DNA of 64,000 nucleotides. Origin: Peronospora farinosa. Lineage: Eukaryota; Oomycota; Peronosporomycetes; Peronosporales; Peronosporaceae. Location of the stretch: the NCBI GenBank assembly GCA_947646735.1, contig CANTFK010000239.1, forward strand, positions 372,001 to 436,000, given 5' to 3'. Each line of letters opens with the position of its first letter. The first letter of the stretch is position 1. This document shows, one piece after another, positions 21,519 to 32,570 of the stretch. The notes beneath the pieces are model-generated. The model searched no databases. It was not told the DNA's origin and saw only the letters and a list, made by a program, of their open reading frames with translations. Made by a program: the position numbers and the translations under genes.

Positions 21519-24500
21519 CTACTTGGCTGCAGCGCTAGCAACAAAGTCCTTAGCCAAATCCTTAACGTGCTCCACATGCTCGTCATCGCCTTGGTCCTGC
21601 TCGAACTGCATATACTTCTTAAACAGGAACTTCATCTTCTTTGCTGAAAACTCCATAGCCAGTAGACGCTCAAACAGCGCGCGTACAAGAGCCACGTCTC
21701 CAAACTTGATCTCCTTATCCAGATATACATTCCATAGATCGATTCGCTTCGGGTAGTTGGCCAGGATGCCCTCAAAAATCGTTCGGGCCTTGTCTAGCTC
21801 GGCCTGTTCGTACAAAAGCTGACCGTACTTGAGGATCACCGGCAGGTGCTTGTGAGCAGCCAAACTTTTCAGACTGCGCTGCAGGGTCTCTGCAGCGTCA
21901 GAGAACTGCTTCTCACCAATCAGATACTGCAGCGAGCGGATCCACACTTGCTTGCTTGTGCGAAACTTCTTTTGCATCGTAGCCAACGTCTGCGTCACGT
22001 CCTCATGCTCTTCTGCACGTGCGTACAGGTCCACCAAATGCAGGTATACACGCTTCGGGTGATTCACTTGCAGAGCACTCTTGAACACGCGCAGAAAGCT
22101 TGCATCGTCCCCAAAATCGTGCTCCAGATTCAAGTATGCCACCCACACGTTCAGCTTCTCCTTCTCGTCACGGAACGACACAGCTGACGTTGCACGAACC
22201 GCAACATCGCGCGCCAGATCAACTTCCGTAAGAGATACGTGGAAGGCCATGTACTGTATCCACAGATATGAACTCTGTGGCGACACAGCCAAAAGACGCT
22301 CGTAGTCACTCGCGCTCCGAGGAACCTCCTCACTACTAGCGAGGGCTTTCTCACGCAGTGCCACCCACTCGTCGCTTTGTAGACGCTTTTTCTTGCTGGA
22401 CTTGGAAAAGCTCGCAATGTCCTCCTCCTCATCGTTTTTCTCATCGGAAGACGATGCATCATCAGCTTTAAATTCCACTTTCTTGCTTAACGCACTTGAA
22501 AATCCGTCCCAGCTAAACTCAACAGGAACCGAACTGCTCTCGTCCTCGTCTTCAGTTGAAGAGTTGGCATCGCCCAGGTCAGCTTCCATCGCCACTGGCT
22601 TAGACTTCTTCGGCGTCGACATCTTGGCAGGAGCTTCCTCATCGTCGACTTCCATAGGCTCAGCCTCCTCAGCCTCCTCCTCATCACTGACCTGAGCCTC
22701 CTCTTCTTCCTCGTCCGATTCCTCTTCCGTGCTGCTCTCCTCACCTTCGAAATACGATGGCTTCAGTCCAAACGACACACGACGGTTTTCAACCTTCAGC
22801 ACCTTTGCTTTAACGTAGTCGCCCTCCGAGAAGATCTGATCCAGCGGCTGCGTCACCTTATCGTCTGCAACCTCTGAAATGTGGCATAGACCACTGATTG
22901 TGCTCTTCTCAATACGAACAAAAACGCCGTACGCTTGCACCTTCGTGATCGTGCCCTTGACCGTCAAACCCTCCTTTAAATCGTTCCACTTGAACATCGA
23001 CACGTCCTCCGAGACGACAGACGTCCTCAGACTGAGCTCCAGACCGCGGTCCGACTTCTTTGTAACTCGGCCAGCTACCAGCTTGCCAGCAGGAAATTGA
23101 GTCTGCGGGTCCTTCACGAAGTCATCGCTGAGGTCACGGAGCATCACACGGGCTGTTGTGTGACGATCCAGACGCACAAAGCATCCACTCATTGTGGTAG
23201 TAGCCACAATCGCGGGCACCAAGTCGCCTATGCTATGTTCTACTGGCTTGGACGTCTTCTTGGCGTACTCACTCGGATTCTCCAGTGCATCCGAACGCAG
23301 AGACAAGTCAATGTGGCTGTCTGTAGTCGATAGTACAACACAGCGCACGACCTTGTTAGCCGCAAATTGAGGCAGCTCCAGCATATTATTTTCCCACTCA
23401 GCCAAGAGCTCAGTAATGCACACGCGACCAAATGTGTGGGTACCAAGCTGCACCATAATCGAAGGTGGACGAATGGTCGATTTCTTGGTCGAAATGACAC
23501 CGTTCACAATCGTTCCGGGCTTCATGACAGCCTTGTCCTGGGCTGAGGAAGAGCGAATCATAGACAAGTCTACCACCTTCTTATCGGCGTCGACTTGGAG
23601 CACGAAGCACTTGACGCGCTTGCCCACAGGAAAGTCGTCCTGAAACGCACGCACTGCATTCACGTCGTCCGACACTTCAATGCAGCTTAGAGTGCCCGTA
23701 ACATTGCTGCTAAGTTTAATACTCAAGTAGTTTATGGACTGCTCCGAGACGACACCCTGCACGGTGTTGCCTTCCTTCAGTAGTGCACGACCCGCGCTGC
23801 CCTCCAGCCAATCCGGGCGAACAAATCGCTGCACGTCGTTCACTTTTTCATCACCAGCCACGTCCTCTGCACGCAGTGACAGCTGCAGGGCGTGGAACTT
23901 TGCAGGGTTTTCCTCGCTGACAGCCTTGAGTTTGTTGGCTCCCTTTGCGGTAACGGCGATTACACGACCCGTAACTGTAGTATTGACAGAATACCTGTCA
24001 AAAGGGTGCGAGTGACCAGATTTCTCGTCTTTGTCGATATCATCGACATCAACAATGGACACCAGTGTGCGGACCTTCCCGATCTTTTTGGAGGTCTCCA
24101 CGCGAATCTCCATCGAACTCTCGGAAATACTCACAATGACACCGGTCAGCGTGTTACCTAGCACGAGATCATCCTGCGCGTACTTAGGCAGCCTGGACGA
24201 TGACTTGCGTGGAACGCCCTTCGCCTTTGCCACTAGCTTTTCTTTCTCCAGTGCAAGTAAAACCAAATCATTGAAGGGAGTCGAGTTCGAGCCGCTCTTC
24301 AGCGAAGGTTGGACGACACGACACTCCAGAGACACGCCCACCTCAATGCCAAATTGGCTGCTGGTCTGCGACGGACACCAAAAGTCACACATTTCCACCA
24401 CGCCAAACTGTAGCAGATCAGAGTTTTGGGGGTCAGGGAATGACACCACTGTGTACTTCTCCGTGGATCCAACAGCCAGCACAGTAGCAGCTGCGATCTT

Positions 24501-27383
24501 TCCCCCTGCCTTAATGCGCTGCTTTTGTTTACGTGAACGCTTTGATCCGTTCTTGACCAGTGGATCGTCACTAGTACCGTAGTACACATTCTTACTAAAA
24601 TCGTAGTCCGTCAGCAGCAGCTTAACAGTGTCGCCCTCATTCCACTCATTGGTTTTCTCTGTCACCGAAGGCACTAACACCGTTACAGTCTCGTCATCCT
24701 TTTCCAGGGCGAACACAGCACCATATGGGCGGACACCGACAAACTCCGCCTTCTCTGTCTTACCAAGAGAAAACGGAGCTTTCTTGACTATGGCAGCGTT
24801 ACACAAAGAAGCCTGCTCACGAAGGTACGCCTGGAAAAAGGCTGGACGAGCCTTGTTGGTACTGTTTGTAGGCAGCACGAAGTTGCGCTGTTTAAACCCA
24901 ACAATAAACTGCTTCTTTTCTTTGTCTACATTCTCGACGCAGCATGTCACAGTCTCACCAATTTCAAACATGCCTTCTTCAATCCGCTCGACAAACTGCT
25001 CCTTTAGATATCCCTTCGGGGCTACTGCTACAAGATTGTTCAAAAACTTCACGAACACACCCTTCGAGACATTAACAGACGTCACGTAACCAATAAGGAC
25101 AGCGTTTTCCTGCACATCACCAAAGGTACGTGGCAAAATGGCATGACGTGAGGCAAACTCGAGCAGTAGTGGCTTCTTTGAGAGTGTCAGAATACCGTCA
25201 GATTCCTCAGAAACAACGAGCAGCGGCTCCGAAATTACATCACCAGCGCTGAAGCGCTTCACTATCTCGTCCACCAGTGAGGTGTCGCGTGGGAAGTCCG
25301 TCAGCTGCACGAACGGGAGCACACCCTCCATTCCATCTTTCGTCTGCACGCGGAAGCACGTGGACTCTACGTCTGTAATCATGACATTACTGATCGTCGT
25401 TCCCACTAGCTTCGTAGCACTTTCCGGGGCGGCAGTCGGTTTGTTGCCCGAGCTTTTTGACGTCGTATCGAATGACAGCATCAGCCGCTTCTTACCGGCA
25501 TCACAACGTGTCACGCGCGCTTTCACCACTTGACCAAGGACATAAGCCTCCTCGAGATTGGTAATGCCAGCCTGCTGGAGTACACCCATGGGCACCAGAC
25601 CGTACACATTATTGTAAAAGGTAACAATGACACCGTATTCAGCAATTTTTGTGATGAAACCGTGAGCAATGAAGCCCATCGTCGCTTCCTCGAACGAGCT
25701 GAGGATGGGAAGCTCCGAAGCCAGCAATCCCGATTTCATTGTCAAGAACGTCTTCTTTGCTTCATGGTCTACATGCAGCACACGAGCGCTCACCGTCTTG
25801 CCAGCCTTGTACTTGTCATTCTTGTTGGTTTTCTTGTTCAGCAAAAAAGCCGTCATATGCTGCGGAGTCACCAGGCCACGCACACCCTCGCTGATCTCCA
25901 TCAAAATGCCCCACGGCTCAATGGACAGAATCTTGCCGCTGACCTTGGCTCCGGGCTTAAGGTCCTTGTGACGCAGCACAGTCTGCGAAATCGAGTGTTC
26001 CTTACAGGTCACGTTCACGACGGCGTCGAAAGGCGAAAATCCAAGCACGCGGCACTTGATGCTGGAGCCCACAGTAAACTTCTTCTCGAGCTTGTCGATG
26101 CGCTTGTCGGAGACGTTGGAAATATGCACATATCCGGGGGCAAAAGCTTTCCATTTTGTGTTTGTGGTCGATTCCTTCTTCTCACTGGCATCCTCCATCT
26201 TGACGTCTTCGTCCTTGCTCTTTAGCGACAGCAACATTCCAACACCGGCGTCAATCCGCTCGATGGTGGCCTCTTCAACGATGTCGCCCACCGAAAAGGG
26301 CGCCTCCGGCACTTGTAAGTGCACCACATGCGGGGCCATAGACAGCGTAATCTGCTTGGCAACGTAGTCGATGGTCATGATACGTGCACGAGCCTTCATA
26401 CCCTTGCGGTACGATTCTTCCCAGCCCCGCTCACAGGGCAGACTCATATGGTTCTGCTCTACGGTTGCTGTGAAAAAAGTAAGGAACGCCACGCTCAGGC
26501 CGTTCTCCAGGACTTCTTCAACGCGGACGTTGAGCAGCATGCCTGGTACAAGCTGCTTTAGTGAGAACGAGTCACCCCGCGTAACCGCTTTGACAACCTG
26601 ACTCCGGTCGGTCGTCACAGTGGCCGTGTTGGTGTGAGTGTTCATAGACAGCACATTAACAAACAAGTGTTGACCTTTCAGCACGGATGTCACGAGCTCT
26701 TTACGGGGCACAAAGGCGTGCACGCCACGGATACCGACATTGACAATCGCCCCGTGGTCCTCAACGGACGACACTGTAGCGTGCAGCGAGGCACCTTTCA
26801 CAAGACTGCTAGGGCCAAGCTCTGCATGAATTAATGACGTGCGTAACGACAATTGAATCTGTTTCCGTTTGTCTGCTTTAGACGTCGCTACTACCACGCA
26901 AGACACGAATTGGCCAATCTGGAAAATAGAACTGAGCTGTGGCAGCTCTTGGTCCTCGTTCTGCTGTATCTTTTGCTGTTTATGACTCTGCATAAGTTCA
27001 TAAAACTCATCCGAACACTCGGATAGAGTCACTGTGCCGTTTAATTTGTTCGGTAGACTAATCATTAGGTCCTGACCGTCTGTGATTTGGCGTACACAGC
27101 CCAGTAACAGCATGCCCTTGCGCACTGTCTTGAAGCTCAATAGTGAAGCCTTACCACCTTTCAACTCTTCATTGCTGCTGCTGTTCTTCTTGTCGGTATG
27201 AACTCCCGCTACTTTCTTCGCCTTCTTTTTCCTTGGCTGTTCCTCAGTTGATGTCGCAGCCAATCCGCGTTTACCGAATAACGTCTCACCTGGTGTAGCT
27301 ACAGACGTGACAGCCTTTGAACTTGAAGTCTGAAGCTTCTTACCACGTGGAAAACTCGTTGTTTTTGCTGTTGCTACTGTCAT
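21519..27383 (-). CDS. RRP5: rRNA biogenesis protein RRP5 (PDCD11 homologue)
   Basis: A single exon encodes 1954 residues, close to the usual length of the family. A long array of S1 RNA-binding folds fills residues ~85-1530; typical units read GSSIKCRVLGFSPFDAVVNV and LTVKGTITKVQAYGVFVRIE. A very acidic linker follows at ~1545-1640 (EEESDEEEEEAQ). HAT/TPR helical repeats occupy the C-terminus from ~1670 (WIQYMAFHVSLTEVDLARDV, VWVAYLNLEHDFGDDASF). RRP5 binds pre-rRNA in the nucleolus and is needed for cleavages that make both 18S and 5.8S rRNA. The frame is open to 27428, but the first ATG is 27383; a TCTCATTCGACC initiator-like string lies about 35 bp upstream. Confidence 0.95.
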   Translation of the reverse strand: MTVATAKTTSFPRGKKLQTSSSKAVTSVATPGETLFGKRGLAATSTEEQPRKKKAKKVAGVHTDKKNSSSNEELKGGKASLLSFKTVRKGMLLLGCVRQITDGQDLMISLPNKLNGTVTLSECSDEFYELMQSHKQQKIQQNEDQELPQLSSIFQIGQFVSCVVVATSKADKRKQIQLSLRTSLIHAELGPSSLVKGASLHATVSSVEDHGAIVNVGIRGVHAFVPRKELVTSVLKGQHLFVNVLSMNTHTNTATVTTDRSQVVKAVTRGDSFSLKQLVPGMLLNVRVEEVLENGLSVAFLTFFTATVEQNHMSLPCERGWEESYRKGMKARARIMTIDYVAKQITLSMAPHVVHLQVPEAPFSVGDIVEEATIERIDAGVGMLLSLKSKDEDVKMEDASEKKESTTNTKWKAFAPGYVHISNVSDKRIDKLEKKFTVGSSIKCRVLGFSPFDAVVNVTCKEHSISQTVLRHKDLKPGAKVSGKILSIEPWGILMEISEGVRGLVTPQHMTAFLLNKKTNKNDKYKAGKTVSARVLHVDHEAKKTFLTMKSGLLASELPILSSFEEATMGFIAHGFITKIAEYGVIVTFYNNVYGLVPMGVLQQAGITNLEEAYVLGQVVKARVTRCDAGKKRLMLSFDTTSKSSGNKPTAAPESATKLVGTTISNVMITDVESTCFRVQTKDGMEGVLPFVQLTDFPRDTSLVDEIVKRFSAGDVISEPLLVVSEESDGILTLSKKPLLLEFASRHAILPRTFGDVQENAVLIGYVTSVNVSKGVFVKFLNNLVAVAPKGYLKEQFVERIEEGMFEIGETVTCCVENVDKEKKQFIVGFKQRNFVLPTNSTNKARPAFFQAYLREQASLCNAAIVKKAPFSLGKTEKAEFVGVRPYGAVFALEKDDETVTVLVPSVTEKTNEWNEGDTVKLLLTDYDFSKNVYYGTSDDPLVKNGSKRSRKQKQRIKAGGKIAAATVLAVGSTEKYTVVSFPDPQNSDLLQFGVVEMCDFWCPSQTSSQFGIEVGVSLECRVVQPSLKSGSNSTPFNDLVLLALEKEKLVAKAKGVPRKSSSRLPKYAQDDLVLGNTLTGVIVSISESSMEIRVETSKKIGKVRTLVSIVDVDDIDKDEKSGHSHPFDRYSVNTTVTGRVIAVTAKGANKLKAVSEENPAKFHALQLSLRAEDVAGDEKVNDVQRFVRPDWLEGSAGRALLKEGNTVQGVVSEQSINYLSIKLSSNVTGTLSCIEVSDDVNAVRAFQDDFPVGKRVKCFVLQVDADKKVVDLSMIRSSSAQDKAVMKPGTIVNGVISTKKSTIRPPSIMVQLGTHTFGRVCITELLAEWENNMLELPQFAANKVVRCVVLSTTDSHIDLSLRSDALENPSEYAKKTSKPVEHSIGDLVPAIVATTTMSGCFVRLDRHTTARVMLRDLSDDFVKDPQTQFPAGKLVAGRVTKKSDRGLELSLRTSVVSEDVSMFKWNDLKEGLTVKGTITKVQAYGVFVRIEKSTISGLCHISEVADDKVTQPLDQIFSEGDYVKAKVLKVENRRVSFGLKPSYFEGEESSTEEESDEEEEEAQVSDEEEAEEAEPMEVDDEEAPAKMSTPKKSKPVAMEADLGDANSSTEDEDESSSVPVEFSWDGFSSALSKKVEFKADDASSSDEKNDEEEDIASFSKSSKKKRLQSDEWVALREKALASSEEVPRSASDYERLLAVSPQSSYLWIQYMAFHVSLTEVDLARDVAVRATSAVSFRDEKEKLNVWVAYLNLEHDFGDDASFLRVFKSALQVNHPKRVYLHLVDLYARAEEHEDVTQTLATMQKKFRTSKQVWIRSLQYLIGEKQFSDAAETLQRSLKSLAAHKHLPVILKYGQLLYEQAELDKARTIFEGILANYPKRIDLWNVYLDKEIKFGDVALVRALFERLLAMEFSAKKMKFLFKKYMQFEQDQGDDEHVEHVKDLAKDFVASAAAK

Positions 27384-28249
27384 CGAGTCCCACGTAAAGA
27401 AAATATCGTCGGTCGAATGAGATAGCAACGTTTCGTGATCCAGTACAAAATGGTTGGTTGAGCCGAAAGAGATACTTAAACAAAGAAGAGAACCAGGTGG
27501 ATACTTACTTGTCGTATTCTGATTCTATAGAGAAAGTGAGCCCTTACCGATGAATAACCGGTATACTCTGCAGCCAGGCACAGTAGATCTACCCGCCGAC
27601 CAGCTTCAAATAAAGGACGTGCTATGCTAGGAATGGGATCTATCAGGTTACTCACCCCTTCGACGTACTGTCACTGGCCAATGCATTATAAACTCAAATA
27701 GATATTGACGGTGTATTCATGTTGTACGGACGTAGTTTAATGTCAAGCAATTTGAACTAAGAGATGTTGCTAAGCAGCTGCGTATGTAAAATATAGTAGT
27801 GACACGAATGGTGCAGACACGTAAGCAAATCTGTATGCAGTTCAGAAGCGTTTCAAATACATTGCTTGATTTTTTCATTTTCGGTGAGATACATCGTCAT
27901 GAAGATGTTTTGACTATCAAGCAAAATTTGATTATGGTGCGTGTCGGTGTGGCAATCAGACAAACGTTATCTCAATTCAGTCAAGAAGAGTCCAGTTCAA
28001 GGCATTCGAAACGCAAACGTTTGGTTGCTCGACGCTACATTGACCATTTATTTGTCTGACAAACATCAAACACTTTGGAACTGAGAGCATGTCTTTCTAT
28101 TCGTGCGTGTCTTTATTTGATTCACTTCTTGTCCTTCCTCTGATAAATACCTACATGTGTCCTTCCTTCAAACGACTGTCCTGCTGCTGGTCGCCTTTGT
28201 CGTTGAACTCCTAGGATTGCTGTAATATTGTAACGTCTAATTGCTGGTG
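27384..28249. other. Intergenic region, no clear gene
   Basis: This holds the RRP5 promoter and the 3' flank of the RING gene. One plus ORF of 86 codons (27799-28059) has no recognised motif and no supporting context; the stretch is AT-rich. Confidence 0.4.
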
Positions 28250-28858
28250 CTACACGGTTTGTAATATACAGTCGAGCTCGGAAAAGGTCTCTCCTGTCGA
28301 GGGGTCCAGCATCCAGGCGCTCAGCTCGCACGGAAATTCCTCATCATCCCCCTCGGCCGCGACCTTGACAAGGGTGACGCTCACGACGGCACACACAACC
28401 TTCTTCCCGATGTCGAGTGCAAGCAGCTCAACGCGCGGCATCTTGGCCTGCTCCTCGGCGAGCACCATGGACGACTTGAGCTTTAGCACGGCGTACTTGC
28501 CCGTAAAAGCCTTGGGAAACTGGAAGCGGCACACGGGGCATGTGCTCTGGCTCTGTAGCCAGGACGAGATGCACGGGTAGTGGAATGTGTGGCCGCAGGG
28601 CAGAGCCACGTGGCCGTCACACGGGTTCTCGCTCATGCAGATGACGCACTCCTCGCCCTTGTGTACCTCTGTGACCTCCTGGCTCTCGAGCTCGTCCAGG
28701 ATTGCCTGGTCTGCAGGCGATGAGCTTTTGAGCCGCGGTGACACGTAGCGCATCATAAACCGCACCCATGTCGTGGACCGGAACATCTCGAGCACATCGC
28801 GTGTGACGGCATTAGCTGGCGCGTGGTATTGAACTTCGACGCGTACCGTGATTTCCAT
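28250..28858 (-). CDS. RING-H2 finger protein, paralogue of 4987-5721
   Basis: The 202-residue product has the same plan as the gene at 4987: an N-terminal module ([29 protein letters not shown]), then a RING-H2 finger at ~73-115 ([31 protein letters not shown]), then a conserved C-terminal segment ([18 protein letters not shown]). All eight zinc ligands are present. The linker between module and finger is shorter than in the paralogue and the basic tail is absent. A ubiquitin ligase role is inferred from the finger. The ATG at 28858 aligns with the paralogue start. Two decayed relatives lie within 3 kb on the other strand. Confidence 0.88.
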   Translation of the reverse strand: MEITVRVEVQYHAPANAVTRDVLEMFRSTTWVRFMMRYVSPRLKSSSPADQAILDELESQEVTEVHKGEECVICMSENPCDGHVALPCGHTFHYPCISSWLQSQSTCPVCRFQFPKAFTGKYAVLKLKSSMVLAEEQAKMPRVELLALDIGKKVVCAVVSVTLVKVAAEGDDEEFPCELSAWMLDPSTGETFSELDCILQTV

Positions 28859-30070
28859 GGAAAGAGCGTCTAACTGTGACTCGCTCGTGCTGGCTGAGAT
28901 GCTTTTACGGATTGTAATAGTGGCTCTTGCTTACTGTTCGCCACGACAAGGTCTCCTCTGCTTTGGAAATGCAAAAGTGAGCAAAAGAGTAGCGAACCAT
29001 GACAGGCAGACAAGGAAGACGTCGCCGCACCTTTTTCCTGCCGTCTGGGCTATGCTCGTTCATGAGCAGTTTCGATGATTTTACTACGGGCAGGCGCCGA
29101 GTGTGGTCCAGGCGGCGGCAACAACGCATGTACATGTACACTTACTTGCCTATCCTTTCTCTTTTCATGCCGTTGCTGGTAACAACGTGCTGGGCCGCCC
29201 AGAGCGCTGCAGACGCTGCAATTGCGATGGGAGGCTCGAAAATAAGACAACCTTCCTTTCAACAGATGAGCTGCTCCCTGCAAACTGGGTGAGCCTTGCA
29301 AGGCTCGCTAGCGGACGTCCATTGGCAATGACAGCGCTGCAGCTACAGACGTAGTGGTCTCATGTACTGTACGGACTCCGTTCATCGGAGCTCATAGGAT
29401 AAACCCTCGTCCAGCACGCATTTCAATCAGTCACCTTGAGCTGCGCATGTGGCTTGCGTTGCTCTTACCCACGACTGTCACTGACAGTGCGATGCTGGCA
29501 TTTGAGTTGAGCTCACGGCTCAGGTCCGCTGTCTGACATACTGCACCGCGTTCGTCCTACGCCTGGCATGTGAGTAATGATCACCGTGGAATGAGCTCAA
29601 AGCGCAAGAGACGTCATCCATTTGAGCGGATCCTCAGACTCCGTCAGATAGTGCAACAAGTTGCAGTCGTCGCTTTTCATCAGAAGATGCAAAGAGCATG
29701 GCAGCGGACTGGGCCGCGAGCGAGTGAGGATCAGATCAGTGGATCGATTCGAAAAAAACCTTCGAGTAGCTGGTCTTGACTTGCGGTGTCTTCTACTTCG
29801 ACTGTCTTGGTCCGGCCATGAACGGACGATGACGCAGCAGCTCGGATACCGAGCCAAAACAGTTTGCCAATTGCTGCAAACAACATTACGCACACTATTC
29901 CTTCACGTGGACGCTGCCGTGTCAAGCAGCGTAAAAGATTCTAAGGAGGCAGTCACCGCCATTCCTTTGCAATCACGCCCTGGTGTAACGCTCATATCTG
30001 CTTTCATCGCTTCGTTCGCTCAGAACGGTGTAACGAAAGCAAATCCCGGACCAGACAACAGCGATTCGAA
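28859..30070. other. Region between RING gene and RING relics
   Basis: ORFs of 60-139 codons occur in all frames but none has a motif I can support. The promoter of the minus-strand RING gene must be in the first few hundred bases. The spacing and orientation suggest older duplicated sequence, but I cannot align it to the gene. Confidence 0.3.
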
Positions 30071-30350
30071 ATGGAGGTGACGGTGCTACTGCACTCCACT
30101 AGATACGGTTCTGTTCGGCGACATGTTCCGCTTGCTGCGCTCACGCACATGTGCTGCAAGGGTTCGACAGCAATGGCGGGTATTTGGAGCAAAAGGCTCG
30201 TCACATTTACATTCACTCGTGCCTGTAACTGCATAGCAACGTGCCCCATTTACCGCTGGCAATTCTCCAAGGAGTTTAGCGACAGGTGCGACGGCGCTTG
30301 CAATCGACTGCGGTCCTTCATAAACATGTCAGCTCTTAGCAGCGAGTAAG
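30071..30350 (+). pseudogene. Decayed RING-H2 paralogue, copy 1
   Basis: The plus strand starts MEVTV, as in the intact paralogue (MEITV). In a shifted frame it continues with TRD...FGDMFR, matching TRDVLEMFR, and near 30240 it reads CPIYRWQFSKEFSDR, matching [15 protein letters not shown]. The last Cys of the finger is Tyr, the middle of the RING is lost, and several frameshifts are needed. The order of the three matches makes chance unlikely. Confidence 0.6.
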
Positions 30351-30985
30351 CATCGCACAAGCCGTCGCTAATGTGTAACATTTGAGAAGCTTTCCGCTTT
30401 GATGCGCTTCCTACCTGTGCAAGATGACCACGAGTGGAGCGGCGAAATATTGGAAACCGTCACGTCAATAGTTGGTACACGGATCATCTTCACTCGATTT
30501 GCCTCAGTGGAAATGATCAAGTTCAGCGCCGGGTCTTGTCCAGCGTGGCGCTAAGGTAGACGGGCCAACACCAGAGGTGCTTTCGTCAAGACACTCGGAG
30601 AGCAGTAAACGGCAACGAGTCAGAGTAAGTTCAGACAGATAACGCAGAGCTCGCATATGCGGGGCATAGTAAGACTACATTACGGTTGCGATCGGCATCG
30701 TGATGGTTCTAATGCAAGTGGATCCCTAGCTACAGTGAGGAGACAGTCTGCCCTCAAGTTGAGGCCTACCATTCGGCATTTGTCGTGTGCCACCAAGGTC
30801 TCCGATTCCACTAGCAACGTCCTATGGCATTACAAGAGCCCCGCGTAGGTGTGTGTGTACCTGCAGCAAGTTTGTTGATAATTGACATCCATGCTGGTGT
30901 GGGACTCTGAATCAAAATCATCAACTGCTTCAGGCCCGAGACATCGTGCGCCGTTGGCATGGGCGGGAAGTATCCGCACCCTTAG
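30351..30985. other. Region between the two RING relics
   Basis: One ATG frame of 50 codons (30402-30554) is open but unrecognised. No other structure is seen. It may be further decayed duplicated sequence. Confidence 0.25.
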
Positions 30986-31190
30986 ACGGTGAGTGTTCTC
31001 GTGAGAAGCGATCACGCCGTTCGAATTGCCGTGAGGCCATCAGTTCCGCTGAAACGGCAAAGCAGCACTTGTCTACTCTGTCGCTATCAGCTCCCAAAAG
31101 CGTACATGGTAAAACATTTACAATTGCAGCCGTGCGGTCGACCCTGCTGTTACCGTTTGAGCTGGATGGACTGGAACCACTGAGCTGTAG
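30986..31190 (+). pseudogene. Decayed RING-H2 paralogue, copy 2
   Basis: Near 31025 the plus strand reads LP-stop-GHQFR, matching LPCGHQFH with TGA in place of the Cys codon. One frameshift later, near 31060, it reads STCLLCRYQLPKAYMVK, matching [17 protein letters not shown]. The first half of the finger and the N-terminal module are not recognisable. It is a second relic of the same family, in the same orientation as copy 1. Confidence 0.6.
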
Positions 31191-31476
31191 ATTACCGCGA
31201 TCCGTTGGCAGATGCAGCAGGCTGCAGTGATGACCACCATGGCTCGGACATTTATCAATTCTCAAACGATCAGCGGCGAAGGTCAAGTACTGTTGTCATG
31301 GCACATGCTAACGGTTCGTCAGCCACATAACGACAATTGTCTTTCTCGACGAGAAGAGATGCCAGTACGATCTAGTGTTATAAGGGTGTCGTCAAGAGAA
31401 GTGCGGATCTAGCTCCGTTTACAAATTTAGAAAGAAGTCTTATATACCCCAATGCAAGCAACTACTATCAACAGGT

Positions 31477-32397
31477 CTAGAAACGAAGCAGTTCAATGAG
31501 GATAGCTACGAGAAACAGCCATTTTGCTAGCCCTATAGTCACTCTGCTGCTGCCATTGCTCACCGCAGGTCCACCATTGTTGTCTCTTGTGGCGTTACTG
31601 GCAGCGACATAACGCGTGGTGGTGGGGGGAATCGTAGAGCTGGAGTTGGCGTCGATGCTCGGCGATCCTTGCGAAGAATTGCAGCCGACAGAGCCGCAAA
31701 ATGCTCGAGCTGCAGCGGTGAGAGCTACACGACCAGTATCGCCGGGTGCCAAAACATTTCCGATCGGCTCGATGTCACTGGGTCCAACATTGCCTGGCTC
31801 TTGACTTACCGTGCCGATATTGACGATCGTAATTGTGTTGCCAAGATTAATACTATCCAAATCGCTGGACTGCATCTTCTGGTCGCTACTGCTCTTATGT
31901 TCGCTATCATCATCGTCATCATCATCATCATCGTCATCGTTTTTGTCGTCTTTTTTGTCGTCTTTTTTATCGTCGCTGTCATTGTCTTTACGATAATAGT
32001 CGTTCTTGTCGTTCTTATAGCCGTAAGCATTGTTGTGGCCGTAAGCATTGTTGTGGCCGTAACGGTTGTGGCCATGACGGTTGTAGCTGTGACGGTTGTG
32101 CATGTGCATACTTTCATGAGAATGATCGGTTGGACCCCTTCTGTCTTGAAGTGGATGCCACTCATGATCTCCATGAAGCGGAGCCTCTGTTTGGTCCCTG
32201 GACATTTCGTAATGTGCGTCTCGAAGGCTCCTTTTCCCGTTTTCCGTCTCCTTCTCAACACAACAATTCATGCCGTTTCCATCACCGGATCGGCCACCAC
32301 TCACATGGGTGGCAGCTTTTGCAACCAACATCATCGTGTATGTCGTTCCTGCCATCACCATAAATCGAAGCACACCGCTTTGCCCTGCATACGACAT
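31477..32397 (-). CDS. His/Asn/Tyr- and Asp-rich secreted protein, possible GPI anchor
   Basis: The 306-residue product opens with a hydrophobic stretch at ~9-28 that looks like a signal peptide and ends with a hydrophobic tail (LAKWLFLVAILIELLRF) directly after small polar residues (SNGSS), the layout of a GPI-anchor signal. Between them lies low-complexity sequence: His/Asn/Tyr/Gly-rich repeats (HNRYGHNNAYGHNNAYGYKN) at ~100-130, then a Lys/Asp stretch with a run of eleven Asp, then a Ser/Thr-rich stalk. I know no named family. Cell-wall or surface location and metal binding by the His/Asp tracts are inferences. The opposite strand is also open here but reads as hydrophobic repeats, as expected for the antisense of Asp/Asn codons. 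Confidence 0.65.
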   Translation of the reverse strand: MSYAGQSGVLRFMVMAGTTYTMMLVAKAATHVSGGRSGDGNGMNCCVEKETENGKRSLRDAHYEMSRDQTEAPLHGDHEWHPLQDRRGPTDHSHESMHMHNRHSYNRHGHNRYGHNNAYGHNNAYGYKNDKNDYYRKDNDSDDKKDDKKDDKNDDDDDDDDDDDSEHKSSSDQKMQSSDLDSINLGNTITIVNIGTVSQEPGNVGPSDIEPIGNVLAPGDTGRVALTAAARAFCGSVGCNSSQGSPSIDANSSSTIPPTTTRYVAASNATRDNNGGPAVSNGSSRVTIGLAKWLFLVAILIELLRF

Positions 32398-32570
32398 ATT
32401 TTGAGGAATTGACGGAATCCGTCACGCCATAAAGCTTCTTGCCATCGCACATCAATCACACATCACTTCCAATGAGCCTCGTCGAAGAACGCGTCTACAA
32501 GCATCGATCGATCAAAACTAACGGTATTAACAGCTGTATGTGCTGAAGCGGTCGTTTCCTGTATATAACG

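Noticed and set aside
22393..26601. Many plus-strand ORFs of 70-230 codons opposite RRP5
   Set aside because: They are antisense shadows of a well-matched 1954-residue gene, Ser/Thr-rich and without motifs.
31669..32412. 247-codon plus-strand frame opposite the His/Asp-rich gene
   Set aside because: It reads as long Val/Ile runs that are the antisense of Asp/Asn/His codons; the minus frame has a signal-like start and a GPI-like end.
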